Below, in pieces: positions 1 to 8,997 of a stretch of 64,000 bases of DNA. The notes under the pieces are model-generated. The model did not search any database and was not told the origin of the DNA. It worked only from the letters and a program-made list of their open reading frames with translations. Position numbers and translations under genes: made by a program. This stretch comes from Paraburkholderia tagetis. Lineage in GTDB: Bacteria; Pseudomonadota; Gammaproteobacteria; Burkholderiales; Burkholderiaceae. Numbering within the stretch: the first letter of the stretch is position 1; each line of letters begins with the position of its first letter. The stretch spans positions 1 through 64,000 of the forward strand of contig NZ_JAKLJA010000002.1 of the NCBI RefSeq assembly GCF_022213065.1, in the 5' to 3' direction.

Positions 1-891
1 AAACTGACCACCCGCGTCACTGCTTAAGTGCTCGCTTCCGTGTGGAACGAGCGCTCGCGTGTTCGTGGAAAACCTGCTCGGCTACGCGTGGAATCCGCGC
101 TCGGGTGTCGTGGAATACGCACCAAGATCGACCATGCCGAGCTTCCGTTGTCCTGCCGTGCGGGAAATAAGGTCGCGGGCGTCGCGGCGGCCAAGCACGT
201 TTCGCCAGCAAAATCGCCAGAAAATGGAGATTGCTGATTCGAAAGGCAACGGGCTCAGGTCCGCCCCCGCCCATCGGTGGTGGTAATCGTCTCGAGCCGA
301 GGAAGCGAAACTTATCGGTGCCATGACGTTTGACCGCGTGTTCGATGAACGTGTCGGACTGGCTCGCGGGTCATCACGTTGGCCCATGTTGCCAACGCTC
401 GCGCGGCGCAGGGCGCCGATGCCAGCGCCCTATTCTCGTATGCCGCTCCATTGTTCGACGTGGTTGATATGCGTGCCGATGCGTGAGTTCGACCGGGCAG
501 CGCTACACGGTTATGCCGTACCCTGTCGGCATGAACACGCCTGCTTCCATACTTCCATTCAGGCCTGACGCTTCGTGCCGCACGGCATCAGGTCGCGTAG
601 ATTGAGGGTGGGTCTGCACTTCCCGTACCGACGGCTCATGGCTACAAGGACGGATGTCAAACAGGTTGCATCGCGGGGCAAGTCCAGCAACTGTCAAGTT
701 ATCGACAGACTAGGTTCGACATTGAACTCTTTCCGATTCCGGCCCTGCCACGCTCTCGCATATAGCAACTCATCAATTAGATTGCCAGCGTTCCGCGTAA
801 TCGAGCGGCAGCTTGCCAACACGAATAGATGACTTGATCAGTCAAACCCCGTTTAGGCTGCGGACCGGCAACTCGGCGCTGATCCGAACCC
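1..891. other. No supported gene
   Basis: Only short overlapping reading frames occur here and none has a recognisable domain, a good ribosome binding site or consistent codon bias. It may be decayed mobile DNA, since the neighbouring segment also looks degenerate and a recombinase follows at 2.3-3.9 kb. Confidence 0.5.
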
Positions 892-1335
892 TCATGCAAC
901 GTAGCCACCGTGCATGAACTGAACCGCAGTGATGACATCATCTGGGCGGTCAAGTGCGTCCATCGGAGCCATCGGCTCGTCTTCATGGCCACGCGTCCCG
1001 GCGATCCATCCGTTCGGGAAATGAAACCAGGCTGCGATCGTCCACGAGTCATATCGAGGGTCAAACACAGCAAGAAGGTCTCGAATGATCGGCAATGGCT
1101 GGCACATGGTATCGAACTGGTAGCCCGCGAAGTATTCCTTGTCGTCGAAGATCACGCTGAATATCCGGCGACTTTTCTGCCAGTCACTAGCCGGTTGCTT
1201 CCTGTCAACAGGAGGCGCACTCTGACGCGCATTAATCTGCTCGGCCGTGAGCCATTCACCTGCAGCCATAATCTCTCGGTGTGTCGCTTCCTCGCGACGT
1301 CGACCGTCGTCAATGATTTGGCTTAGACTCTTCAT
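892..1335 (-). CDS. MbcA/ParS/Xre-like antitoxin-domain protein (DUF2384-like)
   Basis: About 147 residues starting MKSLSQIIDD; the longer upstream extension in this frame looks non-coding. The C-terminal half carries the pattern of MbcA/ParS toxin-binding domains: a stretch LLAVFDPRYDSWTIAAWF, then FPNGWIAG, then a leucine/valine-rich end. Such domains usually neutralise RES-family NAD-degrading toxins, but no RES partner is visible next to it, so a stand-alone regulatory role or a relic of a toxin-antitoxin pair is possible. Family assignment is by motif resemblance only. Confidence 0.5.
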   Translation of the reverse strand: MKSLSQIIDDGRRREEATHREIMAAGEWLTAEQINARQSAPPVDRKQPASDWQKSRRIFSVIFDDKEYFAGYQFDTMCQPLPIIRDLLAVFDPRYDSWTIAAWFHFPNGWIAGTRGHEDEPMAPMDALDRPDDVITAVQFMHGGYVA

Positions 1336-2257
1336 GATTGCCTCGATCCGCGAAACTGCCCAAATATTGGCAAAAACGCCATCTCGCCGGATTTGGCCGG
1401 CCACAAACCGGCTGTTGAAGATGAAGAAAATTCCCGGCTCCAATCGACAAGACGTCGTGAAAGTTGTCACGGCGCCCGGCGTCACGGGCAACCTCGCCAC
1501 GTCGATCCCGACCTAGCGCGCGAAGATCGCCCAACTTTGCAGCGAAGACTGGTCGGTAAGACAAATCATAGACCCCGACCGGTTACACCAGCAACGGCTC
1601 GCGCCCGATCTCCAGATGGCCAGAGGGAACTACGCGTGGCTGCCCACGCCACCGCCTCCCCCTATAGCTTGGTCCCCGAGGTCGAGGTCGGCGTGCTGAT
1701 CGTCGATCGCCGGATACCGGACCAGTGCGCCATTCGCCTGTCTACCCGCTACTTTCGCCCCTGCCCGTGGCGCCGGGAGATCAGCCCGCGCGCACGTGTG
1801 TGCGGAAGACGATTCGCCCTCGGACAGTACGAACGCCCCGACGATTTGACGCATTCTCAATGCGCGTGACTATGCCGGTCGCAATCGCTATTAGGTAGCT
1901 GTCGCCCGGTACCCTCGTTCAAGGGTGACCGTACGCTGGCGGGATGACTACGCTACGCAATCCGCCGTCTTTACGGTGGCTGATTTCCTGCCGGGCTCGA
2001 ATTTCAGGGGAAATCGAAAAATTTGACAAACAGGGAGCCGTCCGCGAACTGCAGGCAGGGCCGAGTTGAGGGCGGCCAGCCTCCGTCGAAAAGCTCACCC
2101 AGTGCCATTGTGAATGCTTGATCGGATATCCACGCACGACTGACAGCCACAGATTCCATTTCTCGGGGCTGAACGAGGTTGGCAATTTTCTATCATATGC
2201 CACTGGATTATGAAAAATATCGCTTTTACCCGCAAATCGATATAAACCGCCTTCTAC
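1336..2257. other. No supported gene
   Basis: Several frames are open on both strands but none reads as a known family. The frame continuing upstream of the MbcA/ParS-like gene, and the ORF at 1919-2203 on the minus strand, lack domain signatures. An AT-rich patch near 2190-2260 follows the 3' end of the recombinase gene. Confidence 0.4.
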
Positions 2258-3946
2258 TCAACTCCGTGCGGCAAACGCCTGATCGAACTGCCGGGCTCGC
2301 TGCACTTCGTCGCTATGCAGATAGGTCGACGTCGTCGAGATCGACGCATGGCGCAGGTTGTCGCGCACCATGACCAACTCGGCGCCTCGCGCCAGTGCAT
2401 GCGACGCGTGCGTATGCCGCATCCAGTGCGGGCTCGCCCGGCGCAGCTTCTCGGCCGTCCCGGGCCGCTCGTCCTGAATCGCATCGGCCACCAGCACGAA
2501 GAATCGCCTCAGCACGCGCCAGAGCCGCGTGCTTTCGATGTGCACGCCTTCCTCGTCGAGGCTTGCGACGAGCGGGGTCGCCGGGTTCCAGCGTGCGGGC
2601 GTGACCGGCAGGCCTCGCTGCACGAGATTCTGGTCGAGTGCCGTCCGGGCAAGCGGTGGCAGCGCCACCTTGCCGTGCTTGCCGCCCTTGCCAAGCACGT
2701 GCAGCCAGTGATCGCCGTGTTCGTCCCGACGAATGTCGGCGAGCGTCGCGCCGACCAGTTCGCTCGCGCGCAGGCCCGTCGCATAGCCGAAGTCCAGCAG
2801 AAACCGCACGCGTTGGGCGGCTGGCACACTCCAGCCGTACGACCATTCGAGGCCGTCGGCAACGGTGCGGATCAGCAGCCACTCGCCTTCGGAGAAACCA
2901 CGGGACACGTCCAGTCCCGCGTGTGGCGCGTGGCTCTTGAGCTTCACGCCGGCGAACGGATTCGCAAGTACGTAGCGCTGCTCGACCAGCCAGCGAAACA
3001 GCGCCGACAGGACGTTCAGTGCGTACGCCGCCGATCGGGCAGACAGCGCGCCGGTGAACGGCCGCCATTCGACACTGTGCCGCGGCCGCGATGGCCCGAC
3101 CCAACGCTCCCGTGGCGTTGGCCGCCGCAGAAATCCCCGGTACGCGATAGCGTCATCGGTCGTGAGCGACGACAGCGCGCGGCCGCGTTCGGCAATCGCC
3201 CACAGGACCAGGCGTTCCGCCTCTTTTCTGTACGCGCGCTGCGTGGCAAACGACTCGTGCAGCGACAGCCAGGACTGGATCGCCTCGTAGTCGTTGGACG
3301 CGTTCAGCAGGCAGGCGGTTCGCGGCGCGCGGAACTGGCCGCGCGAACCGTCGACCTCATGCGGCACGCGCAGCTGTTCCCACGGCACGATGCTGCCGGA
3401 CGGTGCTGAGACGATCAATGCCCGCGCGCGTTCGGTCAGCGCAGGATACGCGGCGAAGAACGCCTCGATGCGGCGCGCGCTAGCAACACCGAGTCCGGCG
3501 ATCGCGGACCACCAACGACGCCGCCGCGGAATCCGCACGGTCAGGTCCGCGAGTGTCCGAATACCGTGCGCGTCGAGCGCCTCGACGATGCGGGGTGGCA
3601 GCCACAGGTCGACCGCGTCGGTGATCAGGGGCACCGGTGCGGGCAGGTTGCGGAGCGTCTCGATCGCGCGGGCCACGCTGTCCCCCGCCGCGTTCGATGG
3701 GCGATCGACGAATGCGGCCGCCAGGTCTGCGCGATGCCGGTCCTGCGCGTACGCGATGAGCCGCCGGCGAATCCCACCGAGGATACCGCGCGACGATGCC
3801 CCGACAGCCCGGCGGTCGCCGAGATAACGGGAAACGGCTGACCGCGCGTCCAGGCCGGCGTACCAGCCGCGCAGTGCCGCGAGCTCGGCTTCGTCCGGGA
3901 AGTCGGGTTTTGTCTCGTTGACGGGAAGAGTCTCACGCGTTTTCAT
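2258..3946 (-). CDS. Tyrosine recombinase with N-terminal DUF3701 domain
   Basis: A 562-residue site-specific recombinase. Residues ~20-200 match the DUF3701 region (helix-hairpin-helix-like segment with VASARRIEAFF), ~215-340 look like a SAM-like core-binding domain, and ~350-555 form the catalytic domain. The conserved residues are visible: Arg in TGLRASELVG near 393, HWMRHTHASHAL near 507-518 (His and Arg of the H-x-x-R box), and a Tyr nucleophile in STYLH near 542. It probably cuts and rejoins DNA at a specific site during movement of an accessory element. No attachment-site repeat was identified next to it. A related but broken fragment lies at 21841-21940. Confidence 0.9.
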   Translation of the reverse strand: MKTRETLPVNETKPDFPDEAELAALRGWYAGLDARSAVSRYLGDRRAVGASSRGILGGIRRRLIAYAQDRHRADLAAAFVDRPSNAAGDSVARAIETLRNLPAPVPLITDAVDLWLPPRIVEALDAHGIRTLADLTVRIPRRRRWWSAIAGLGVASARRIEAFFAAYPALTERARALIVSAPSGSIVPWEQLRVPHEVDGSRGQFRAPRTACLLNASNDYEAIQSWLSLHESFATQRAYRKEAERLVLWAIAERGRALSSLTTDDAIAYRGFLRRPTPRERWVGPSRPRHSVEWRPFTGALSARSAAYALNVLSALFRWLVEQRYVLANPFAGVKLKSHAPHAGLDVSRGFSEGEWLLIRTVADGLEWSYGWSVPAAQRVRFLLDFGYATGLRASELVGATLADIRRDEHGDHWLHVLGKGGKHGKVALPPLARTALDQNLVQRGLPVTPARWNPATPLVASLDEEGVHIESTRLWRVLRRFFVLVADAIQDERPGTAEKLRRASPHWMRHTHASHALARGAELVMVRDNLRHASISTTSTYLHSDEVQRARQFDQAFAARS

Positions 3947-4615
3947 GATCGCCAGTTTAGAGACATTTTGATCATGGACCGATAATAAAGTTTATCTGTC
4001 CATATCGATATATGTCCTGTCAATTGCCTTTCGCTCATGTGCTTATTCATCCGGCGCGCGACCAGCCTCTCTCCGGCAAGAGCCGGCGCCACCCGTGCTG
4101 GCCTGCATGGCCTACAAACTTGGGACTCTGGCGCGCGCCTCGCCGGTCGTCGCCATCTATAACCCACAACCTTGGAGGGCAAAGCCGCCAAGCACCCCTC
4201 GTGACGATCATTTGCGCCAGTTTCGGGCTCTCGACGGACTATGGACTGCGTTTGCGGGCGCAAGCTGTAATCCGTTCCGGAGTACCCTGCGCGGCCCACG
4301 CTCAGCAATTGCGGCGCCAACAATTTAGGCACGGTCATGCCCGGCCGCGCACCCTCCTCCAGAAAAACCATGCAATTCGAAGCCTCCCGAGAACCCCACG
4401 CGCGAACCGTCAACGCGCCGGTTGCCTACATGACCGACTGCCAGTTCGGCTTGCCAATCGGGGACGCGGAGAGTTAGAGCACCGACCAGGTACGCCATGT
4501 TGAAGTCCCGCTAGAAGCGCGAATGCGGCTGGAAGGCGTATTCGGCCGTCAGCGAAGGAGTCGCAGCGGTCAGGTTGAATGCGCCGAACCGACAGTCGGT
4601 CATGCCTTGGGAGGC
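3947..4615. other. No supported gene
   Basis: The AT-rich segment at about 3955-4015 lies immediately upstream of the minus-strand recombinase and probably holds its promoter. The rest contains only short open frames without recognisable products. Confidence 0.4.
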
Positions 4616-5119
4616 ATGAACAGGCTGCTCACGGACGTTGAGGCTTACGCACGCGTGAACGCATTCGGCAAAGCCAACACCGTACCGGTCCACATGCGCC
4701 CCTCAGACGGAGCCTCCGCCTTCGATTGGATTTCGGCCCAGCTGGCCAGGAAAGGAATGACGGAGGAAGTCGAATTCGCGCGGCGAGACGGTGATGTCTG
4801 CTGTGACGGTCCGCTCGATGTGCTGCGTTGCCTTGAGGGAGCGGCAGTCGGGCGAATCATCGAGAGGACCTTGACGCTCGTCGCTCGCGTGTATCGCGAC
4901 GCGGTCATGACAGAGCACCTTGCTCACTGCGCAGTGAGCACGCCGGGTCCATCGGATATCCGCGAGACGCTCGCCACGCGCAAGAAGGCGATCTTCCAGC
5001 GCGCGTCGGCTTACGGGTTGGCCTATGACGGGCGTGAGCTGCTCCGCTATTTCGCACGCATGCCTCTCCGCCTGCTTGTGCTGCTCGATGAATCCGCGGC
5101 GACCAGTTCCAAGCATTGA
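4616..5119 (+). CDS. Hypothetical protein
   Basis: About 167 residues from the Met at 4616, preceded closely by GGGAGG; an in-frame Met at 4523 would give 198 residues. Third codon positions are GC-rich as in neighbouring real genes, which supports coding in this frame. The protein is predicted soluble, with alternating helices and no signal peptide or membrane segment. I do not recognise the family. The opposite strand is also open at 4703-5116, so the strand choice is not certain. Confidence 0.4.
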   Translation: MNRLLTDVEAYARVNAFGKANTVPVHMRPSDGASAFDWISAQLARKGMTEEVEFARRDGDVCCDGPLDVLRCLEGAAVGRIIERTLTLVARVYRDAVMTEHLAHCAVSTPGPSDIRETLATRKKAIFQRASAYGLAYDGRELLRYFARMPLRLLVLLDESAATSSKH

Positions 5120-5168
5120 CGCTCAAAAAAACGAGCGACTAGTTCAGAAAATTCGAGGCCGAGCCAGA

Positions 5169-6017
5169 CTACACGTCCAAAGCCCACTCGGGAACGCCGG
5201 CTTGACGTACCTCGTCCCGGTTTGAGAGGAAAAGCTGCTGCGCACGGGGGTTGCCCGAGGCGTCAGCCGTGTAATCGACGTGCCAGTGACGCAGGAAGTA
5301 ACCCACGAGGCAAGCTCGAAGTTGCACGGTCTTTGCGCCGCCGCGCATGTCATAGTCCGTGCAGATCGTCTCGGGGTGGGCTGCTTTGGGATGCGGTGTC
5401 AGTCTCAGCGATATCTCGTTGTTCCATTCCCGATCTTCGGACAAGGTTACGGCTGATTCGCCGTCCGCCTTAACGCGCTCAAATCGCGTCAGCGCAAAAT
5501 CACGGAACTCCTTTCGTTCATGTTCAAAACACCGTATGTGCCAGCGTAGTCCGTCATTTACGAGGGCCAACGGTGAAAGCCTTCGGGATCGTGCGCCCGT
5601 CGACAGCGACGAATACTCGGCGACCACCCACTGCCGTTGGTCGATTGCACGGGTGAGGGCCGCCGCGAGCTCAAGTGGGACCTGGCGTTTGATGCTTGAG
5701 TTCACCCAGCCCGGAATTCGCTTCGTCCTTGACGGATCGTAGTCAACGGCGCCGTCTCCGGCCAGCGCGTGCAATGCCTGCTCGACATTGTGCTCGAAGT
5801 ACGGTTGCCCCCCATCAAACACATAGCACTTCCGACGCAAGTCATATCTCAGCATGGAGGGAGCCAGTTCACCATAAAGCGACAGATCCTTAGTCGCAGC
5901 AGGCTCACTGATTCCAAACCTGGAAGTCAGATCTTTTCGGCTTACCTGTCCTGAAAAGAGGGCAAGAAACTCTATGTAATACAGCCGCTCGCGCTGTATG
6001 TCCCTTGGCAGGTTCAT
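5169..6017 (-). CDS. WYL-domain transcriptional regulator (CapW/BrxR-like)
   Basis: 282 residues starting MNLPRDIQRE. The start is chosen because a strong GGAG lies just upstream; a longer frame to 6200 would run through the promoter region. Residues ~10-60 form a winged helix (GQVSRKDLTSRFGISEPAAT), ~120-195 a WYL domain (core ARSRRLSPLALVNDGLRWHI), and the rest a WCX-like C-terminus. CapW and BrxR regulators with this architecture repress phage-defence operons such as CBASS and BREX by binding a palindrome in a divergent promoter. Here it is divergent from the E2-E1/JAB operon across a 188-bp gap that contains a large dyad (6062-6093), so it is probably the operon's repressor. The inducing ligand is unknown. 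Confidence 0.85.
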   Translation of the reverse strand: MNLPRDIQRERLYYIEFLALFSGQVSRKDLTSRFGISEPAATKDLSLYGELAPSMLRYDLRRKCYVFDGGQPYFEHNVEQALHALAGDGAVDYDPSRTKRIPGWVNSSIKRQVPLELAAALTRAIDQRQWVVAEYSSLSTGARSRRLSPLALVNDGLRWHIRCFEHERKEFRDFALTRFERVKADGESAVTLSEDREWNNEISLRLTPHPKAAHPETICTDYDMRGGAKTVQLRACLVGYFLRHWHVDYTADASGNPRAQQLFLSNRDEVRQAGVPEWALDV

Positions 6018-6061
6018 GTTGTCTACTCCTATTTCCCCTCCATTGTAGGTGAGAATCAATA

Positions 6062-6093
6062 TTACGATGTCATATATTTTATGACAGTCGTAA
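6062..6093. promoter_or_regulatory. Inverted repeat, probable WYL-regulator operator
   Basis: A 32-bp imperfect palindrome with outer arms TTACGA and TCGTAA and inner arms TCATA and TATGA around an AT-only centre. It lies between the divergent WYL regulator and the conjugation operon, where BrxR/CapW proteins usually bind. It is the strongest dyad I see in this gap. Confidence 0.6.
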
Positions 6094-6205
6094 AAAGTAT
6101 TTGCATTTTGAGGGCGCGTCGGTAGAATGTCCCTATCGATCGCATGGGCGATCGGTCGGCGCCGGAAAAGTTGACGCTGGATGAACTTTTTAGGGAACAA
6201 CGACT

Positions 6206-6412
6206 ATGAGTGAACACGACCAACATGGTCCCCGCGGCGAGAATGACCACGAACGCTCGCGTGAGCACGGCCAGCAACATGACCACAAGCTTCACGACAA
6301 AGGCGAGCATGGCCATCAGCCTCCGCCCCCCTCCCCGCCGGGCGGGCCCGGCGGCCGCCCGAACCCCGGCTCCGGTGCACCGAAGCCTCCCGGTCATCGT
6401 CCGGTGGGCTAA
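6206..6412 (+). CDS. 68-residue His/Pro/Gly-rich peptide ending in Gly; candidate conjugated modifier
   Basis: The start ATG has an AGGGAA ribosome site about 8 nt upstream, and the stop is only 2 nt before the E2-E1 start, so it is very likely translated as the first gene of the operon. Residues 1-38 are charged and hold nine His (4, 7, 15, 21, 25, 27, 30, 35, 37). Residues 39-68 are a Pro/Gly tail ending GHRPVG, so the last residue is Gly. There is no beta-grasp ubiquitin fold, signal peptide or membrane segment; it should be disordered. Ubiquitin-like modifiers are adenylated at a C-terminal Gly, so its place next to an E1 and its terminal Gly suggest a conjugated tag, a metal-binding accessory or a target. 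The role is inference. Two other frames overlap it but lack the ribosome site and spacing. Confidence 0.65.
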   Translation: MSEHDQHGPRGENDHERSREHGQQHDHKLHDKGEHGHQPPPPSPPGGPGGRPNPGSGAPKPPGHRPVG

Positions 6413-6414
6413 TC

Positions 6415-8169
6415 ATGAGTACGTGGTGGGAGCGCTATCCCGACGAACTTAGTAAGGAGAAGGCGGCGCTGGAGGCTCTTGGCTACGCCTGGTCCATAGA
6501 CCAGGCCGCCATGGATGCGGGCCAGATGGTGGTGCGTGTCGACGTTCCGCACGAAGGTGGCGTTCTGGCACTTACAGCCGTCTACCCCGATACTTACCCT
6601 TACTTTGTACCCATGGTGACGACTGATTCGGTCCAGTTTCAGCGCCATCAGCATCCGTTGGGCCGAAATCTTTGTTTGCTGGCACGCGAGGGAGAAGACT
6701 GGCGCCCCGGGCACGATTCGCTTGCAACGCTAATAAGAGAGCAACTGCCTGCAATACTGGGGGTCAACAGTGGCTGCATGGAGCCGGATGCAGTCGCACA
6801 AGCGGAAGACCATGCGGGCGAACCGCTTTCCTCGTTCTTGCCATATGTACCGGAATGCTCGGTTATCGTTCCAGACGAAACGCCGCCTGTAGAAGTGCCT
6901 GCGGGACGGCTTAGCCTGTTGCTACGACCTACACCAGCAGGGTGGCCGGGACAATGCTTCGTCAACGGGATCGTCGAATCAATCGCCGACCTGCAGGGAA
7001 AGTCCCTTGTCCGCTTCAACCGGCGCATCCCTTCATTCGATCGTAGTACGAACGGATTCTGGCTACGGCTTAACGAAAGGCCGGCCGTAACCACGTTCGA
7101 GAGCTCTGCGATAGATCTCTATAAGCTTGTCGATGGGAGGCTTGCACCGCTAACGAAGGCCATTCAAAACGCGAAGCGGGGTGAAGTCTTCATTGTTGGG
7201 TTGCTCTACCCCGACGAGGTGTCGTGGCGAAACAATGCTGACGACTGGGTATTCCTCGCGATACAAGTTGTCCGTGAGACGAAGCGCTCCAGGCCAGCAG
7301 AAATTCTCCCGCAAATCGTGCGCGCCAATTGGGGCGGCGAGAAAGCCTGGCTTCGCAGGGCGCCGTTCTTGGCACCGCTGAGGACGAAGACGGCTTTGGT
7401 GGTCGGCTTGGGCAGCCTCGGTTCTACAGTGGTTATGCAGTTGGCGCGCGCGGGTATCCGTGGCCTTTGTCTGCTCGATGACGACAATCTGCACGTGGGT
7501 AATACGGTGAGATGGGCGTTGGGCTGGCAGTATGCTGGCTTTCAAAAAGGAACCGCGCTCGCGTCGGATATTGCCGCCAACTATCCGTACACGATCGTCC
7601 AGTCGTTCAGCCACCTGCGAATCGGTGCGTTGCCCAATCCGCCTGCAGACCAACCGTCACAGTACGAGATTCTTGAGCGCCTGATCATCGAGTCCGATAT
7701 CGTCATCGATGCTGCTGCGAGCTACCGCGTCAGTCACTTTCTCGCTGATCTTGCACGAGAGCATGGCAAGCCGTATCTGTGGTTGACGACAACCCACGGA
7801 GCTGCTGGTGGGGTTGTTGGACGTGTACAGCCGTCGAAGAATAGAGGTTGCTGGCACTGCTTTCAACGCGGTCTTGCAGATGGTTCGATCCATTTGCCGG
7901 CAGATGCCGGCACTGACGAGGTCCAACCTGGTGGATGCTCGCAGCCGACATTTATCGGCGCGGGGATCGACAGTGACGTTATTGCCAATCAGGCAGCGCG
8001 TCTCGCGGCGGCGACGCTTTGTTCAGGCGAGGATGCGGGTTATCCGGACTTTGCATGGGATGTCGCAGTTGCCGATCTCCAGCGTGATGGCCTTTCAATT
8101 GCCCCCGAATGGACAACTCATGTTTTGGCCGCAAGACAAGATTGTCCGGATTGCAGCGGGCAGGCATGA
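6415..8169 (+). CDS. E2-E1 fusion, ubiquitin-like conjugating enzyme (Cap2-like, ThiF family)
   Basis: 584 residues. Residues ~1-125 form an E2/UBC-like domain: PDTYPYFVPMV, then HPLGRNLCLL with the candidate catalytic Cys87. A linker domain (~130-310) follows. Residues ~325-560 form a ThiF/E1 adenylation domain: the nucleotide loop VVGLGSLGSTVV, acidic strand LLDDDNLHVGN, paired zinc cysteines C479-W-H-C482 and C577-P-D-C580, and Cys508 in GGCSQPTF as a candidate E1 thioester residue. The architecture and length match Cap2 of type II CBASS (VC0180), which conjugates the cyclase CdnA. No cyclase gene is nearby. The gene begins 2 nt after the His/Pro peptide and overlaps the JAB gene by 4 nt, so the three are translationally coupled. 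Confidence 0.9.
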   Translation: MSTWWERYPDELSKEKAALEALGYAWSIDQAAMDAGQMVVRVDVPHEGGVLALTAVYPDTYPYFVPMVTTDSVQFQRHQHPLGRNLCLLAREGEDWRPGHDSLATLIREQLPAILGVNSGCMEPDAVAQAEDHAGEPLSSFLPYVPECSVIVPDETPPVEVPAGRLSLLLRPTPAGWPGQCFVNGIVESIADLQGKSLVRFNRRIPSFDRSTNGFWLRLNERPAVTTFESSAIDLYKLVDGRLAPLTKAIQNAKRGEVFIVGLLYPDEVSWRNNADDWVFLAIQVVRETKRSRPAEILPQIVRANWGGEKAWLRRAPFLAPLRTKTALVVGLGSLGSTVVMQLARAGIRGLCLLDDDNLHVGNTVRWALGWQYAGFQKGTALASDIAANYPYTIVQSFSHLRIGALPNPPADQPSQYEILERLIIESDIVIDAAASYRVSHFLADLAREHGKPYLWLTTTHGAAGGVVGRVQPSKNRGCWHCFQRGLADGSIHLPADAGTDEVQPGGCSQPTFIGAGIDSDVIANQAARLAAATLCSGEDAGYPDFAWDVAVADLQRDGLSIAPEWTTHVLAARQDCPDCSGQA

Positions 8170-8657
8170 CGAGAATGTGGATCGATTCGATTGCGTTCGA
8201 CGAGATGCTTGGTGAGGCTCGGCGAGCATATCCGCTCGAAACCGGCGGAGTGCTCGCGGGATACATCGCTGGTAATGGTGACCCCGTCGTCCAGCACCTT
8301 ATTGGACCAGGTCCGAACGCTCAGCACATACGCCAGCGATTCCACCCTGACCATGACTGGCAGTGTCGCAAACTCGACGAAATCTTCGAGATGTCGTCCG
8401 GGCAGACTGTGTACCTCGGTGACTGGCACACACATCCGGACGGTAGCCCGCATATGAGCTGGCTGGACAAGCGTACGCTGAGAGGAATCGCCCGGCACCG
8501 GGACTCAGCAGTTGCACGTCCAATAATGATGATCGGCGCCGGCGGGGTCGAACGCTGGACGTGGCAAGTTCATCGATATTCCGGCGATCGAATGGTTGGG
8601 CTTTCCATCAGTATTGACGTGCTCGAGCTGCGGCCCTTCGGCCATGAGGACGTTTGA
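8166..8657 (+). CDS. JAB/JAMM metallopeptidase (Cap3-like deconjugase)
   Basis: 163 residues from the ATG that overlaps the E2-E1 stop (ATGA). The full JAMM signature is present: Glu25 in LETGGVLAG, then H88-T-H90, seven residues, Ser98 and Asp101. These ligands hold the catalytic zinc of isopeptidases that remove ubiquitin-like tags or process their C-termini. Size and context match Cap3 (VC0181, TIGR02256 family), the partner of Cap2. All catalytic residues are intact, so the enzyme should be active. Its substrate here is unknown, but the short peptide encoded at 6206 is the nearest candidate. Confidence 0.9.
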   Translation: MTRMWIDSIAFDEMLGEARRAYPLETGGVLAGYIAGNGDPVVQHLIGPGPNAQHIRQRFHPDHDWQCRKLDEIFEMSSGQTVYLGDWHTHPDGSPHMSWLDKRTLRGIARHRDSAVARPIMMIGAGGVERWTWQVHRYSGDRMVGLSISIDVLELRPFGHEDV

Positions 8658-8681
8658 CGAGCGGCAGGCGGCCTCGCGAAG

Positions 8682-8921
8682 GTGCCAGGAACGCTCGACC
8701 GCCCGCGCGAAGACGATGCCGCGCACAATCTCGGCGTCTGCAACCGGGCTCTCAAACATAACGGAAATGACGTTAACGACGAGCGGCTGGAAATATTCAG
8801 GAGAAGGGAGGCCGAGATCGAAGCGCAGTACGGGCGACCGCGATCACTGAGAATTGCGAAGCTTGCACATGCTGCGGTTCTGACGCTGCTCTGCGAGCCT
8901 TCGTACAGGCACATATCCTGA
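8682..8921 (+). CDS. Small hypothetical ORF after the JAB gene
   Basis: A possible 79-residue product beginning at a GTG 25 nt after the JAB stop. It is charged and helical (ERLEIFRRREAEIEAQYG), with no known domain. The ribosome site is weak and the frame has no ATG, so it may not be expressed. If real it would be the fourth gene of the conjugation operon. Confidence 0.3.
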   Translation: MPGTLDRPREDDAAHNLGVCNRALKHNGNDVNDERLEIFRRREAEIEAQYGRPRSLRIAKLAHAAVLTLLCEPSYRHIS

Positions 8922-8997
8922 AATGAGGCACACGTGACGCTCGGCGCAGTTGTTCGCCATATACCCTTTAGGGCACGTCACTGACATCCGAAGATAC

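Noticed and set aside
1393..1869. 158-codon plus-strand ORF
   Set aside because: It overlaps the better-supported minus-strand region, has shadow-like composition and no ribosome site.
2315..3409. 364-codon plus-strand ORF
   Set aside because: Antisense shadow of the recombinase gene.
3943..4413. 156-codon ORF upstream of the recombinase
   Set aside because: Arg/Pro-rich composition and no domain; it overlaps the probable recombinase promoter.
6017..8921. A full type II CBASS system
   Set aside because: No CD-NTase (GS...DxD nucleotidyltransferase) or Cap effector is encoded within several kb; only Cap2- and Cap3-like genes are present.
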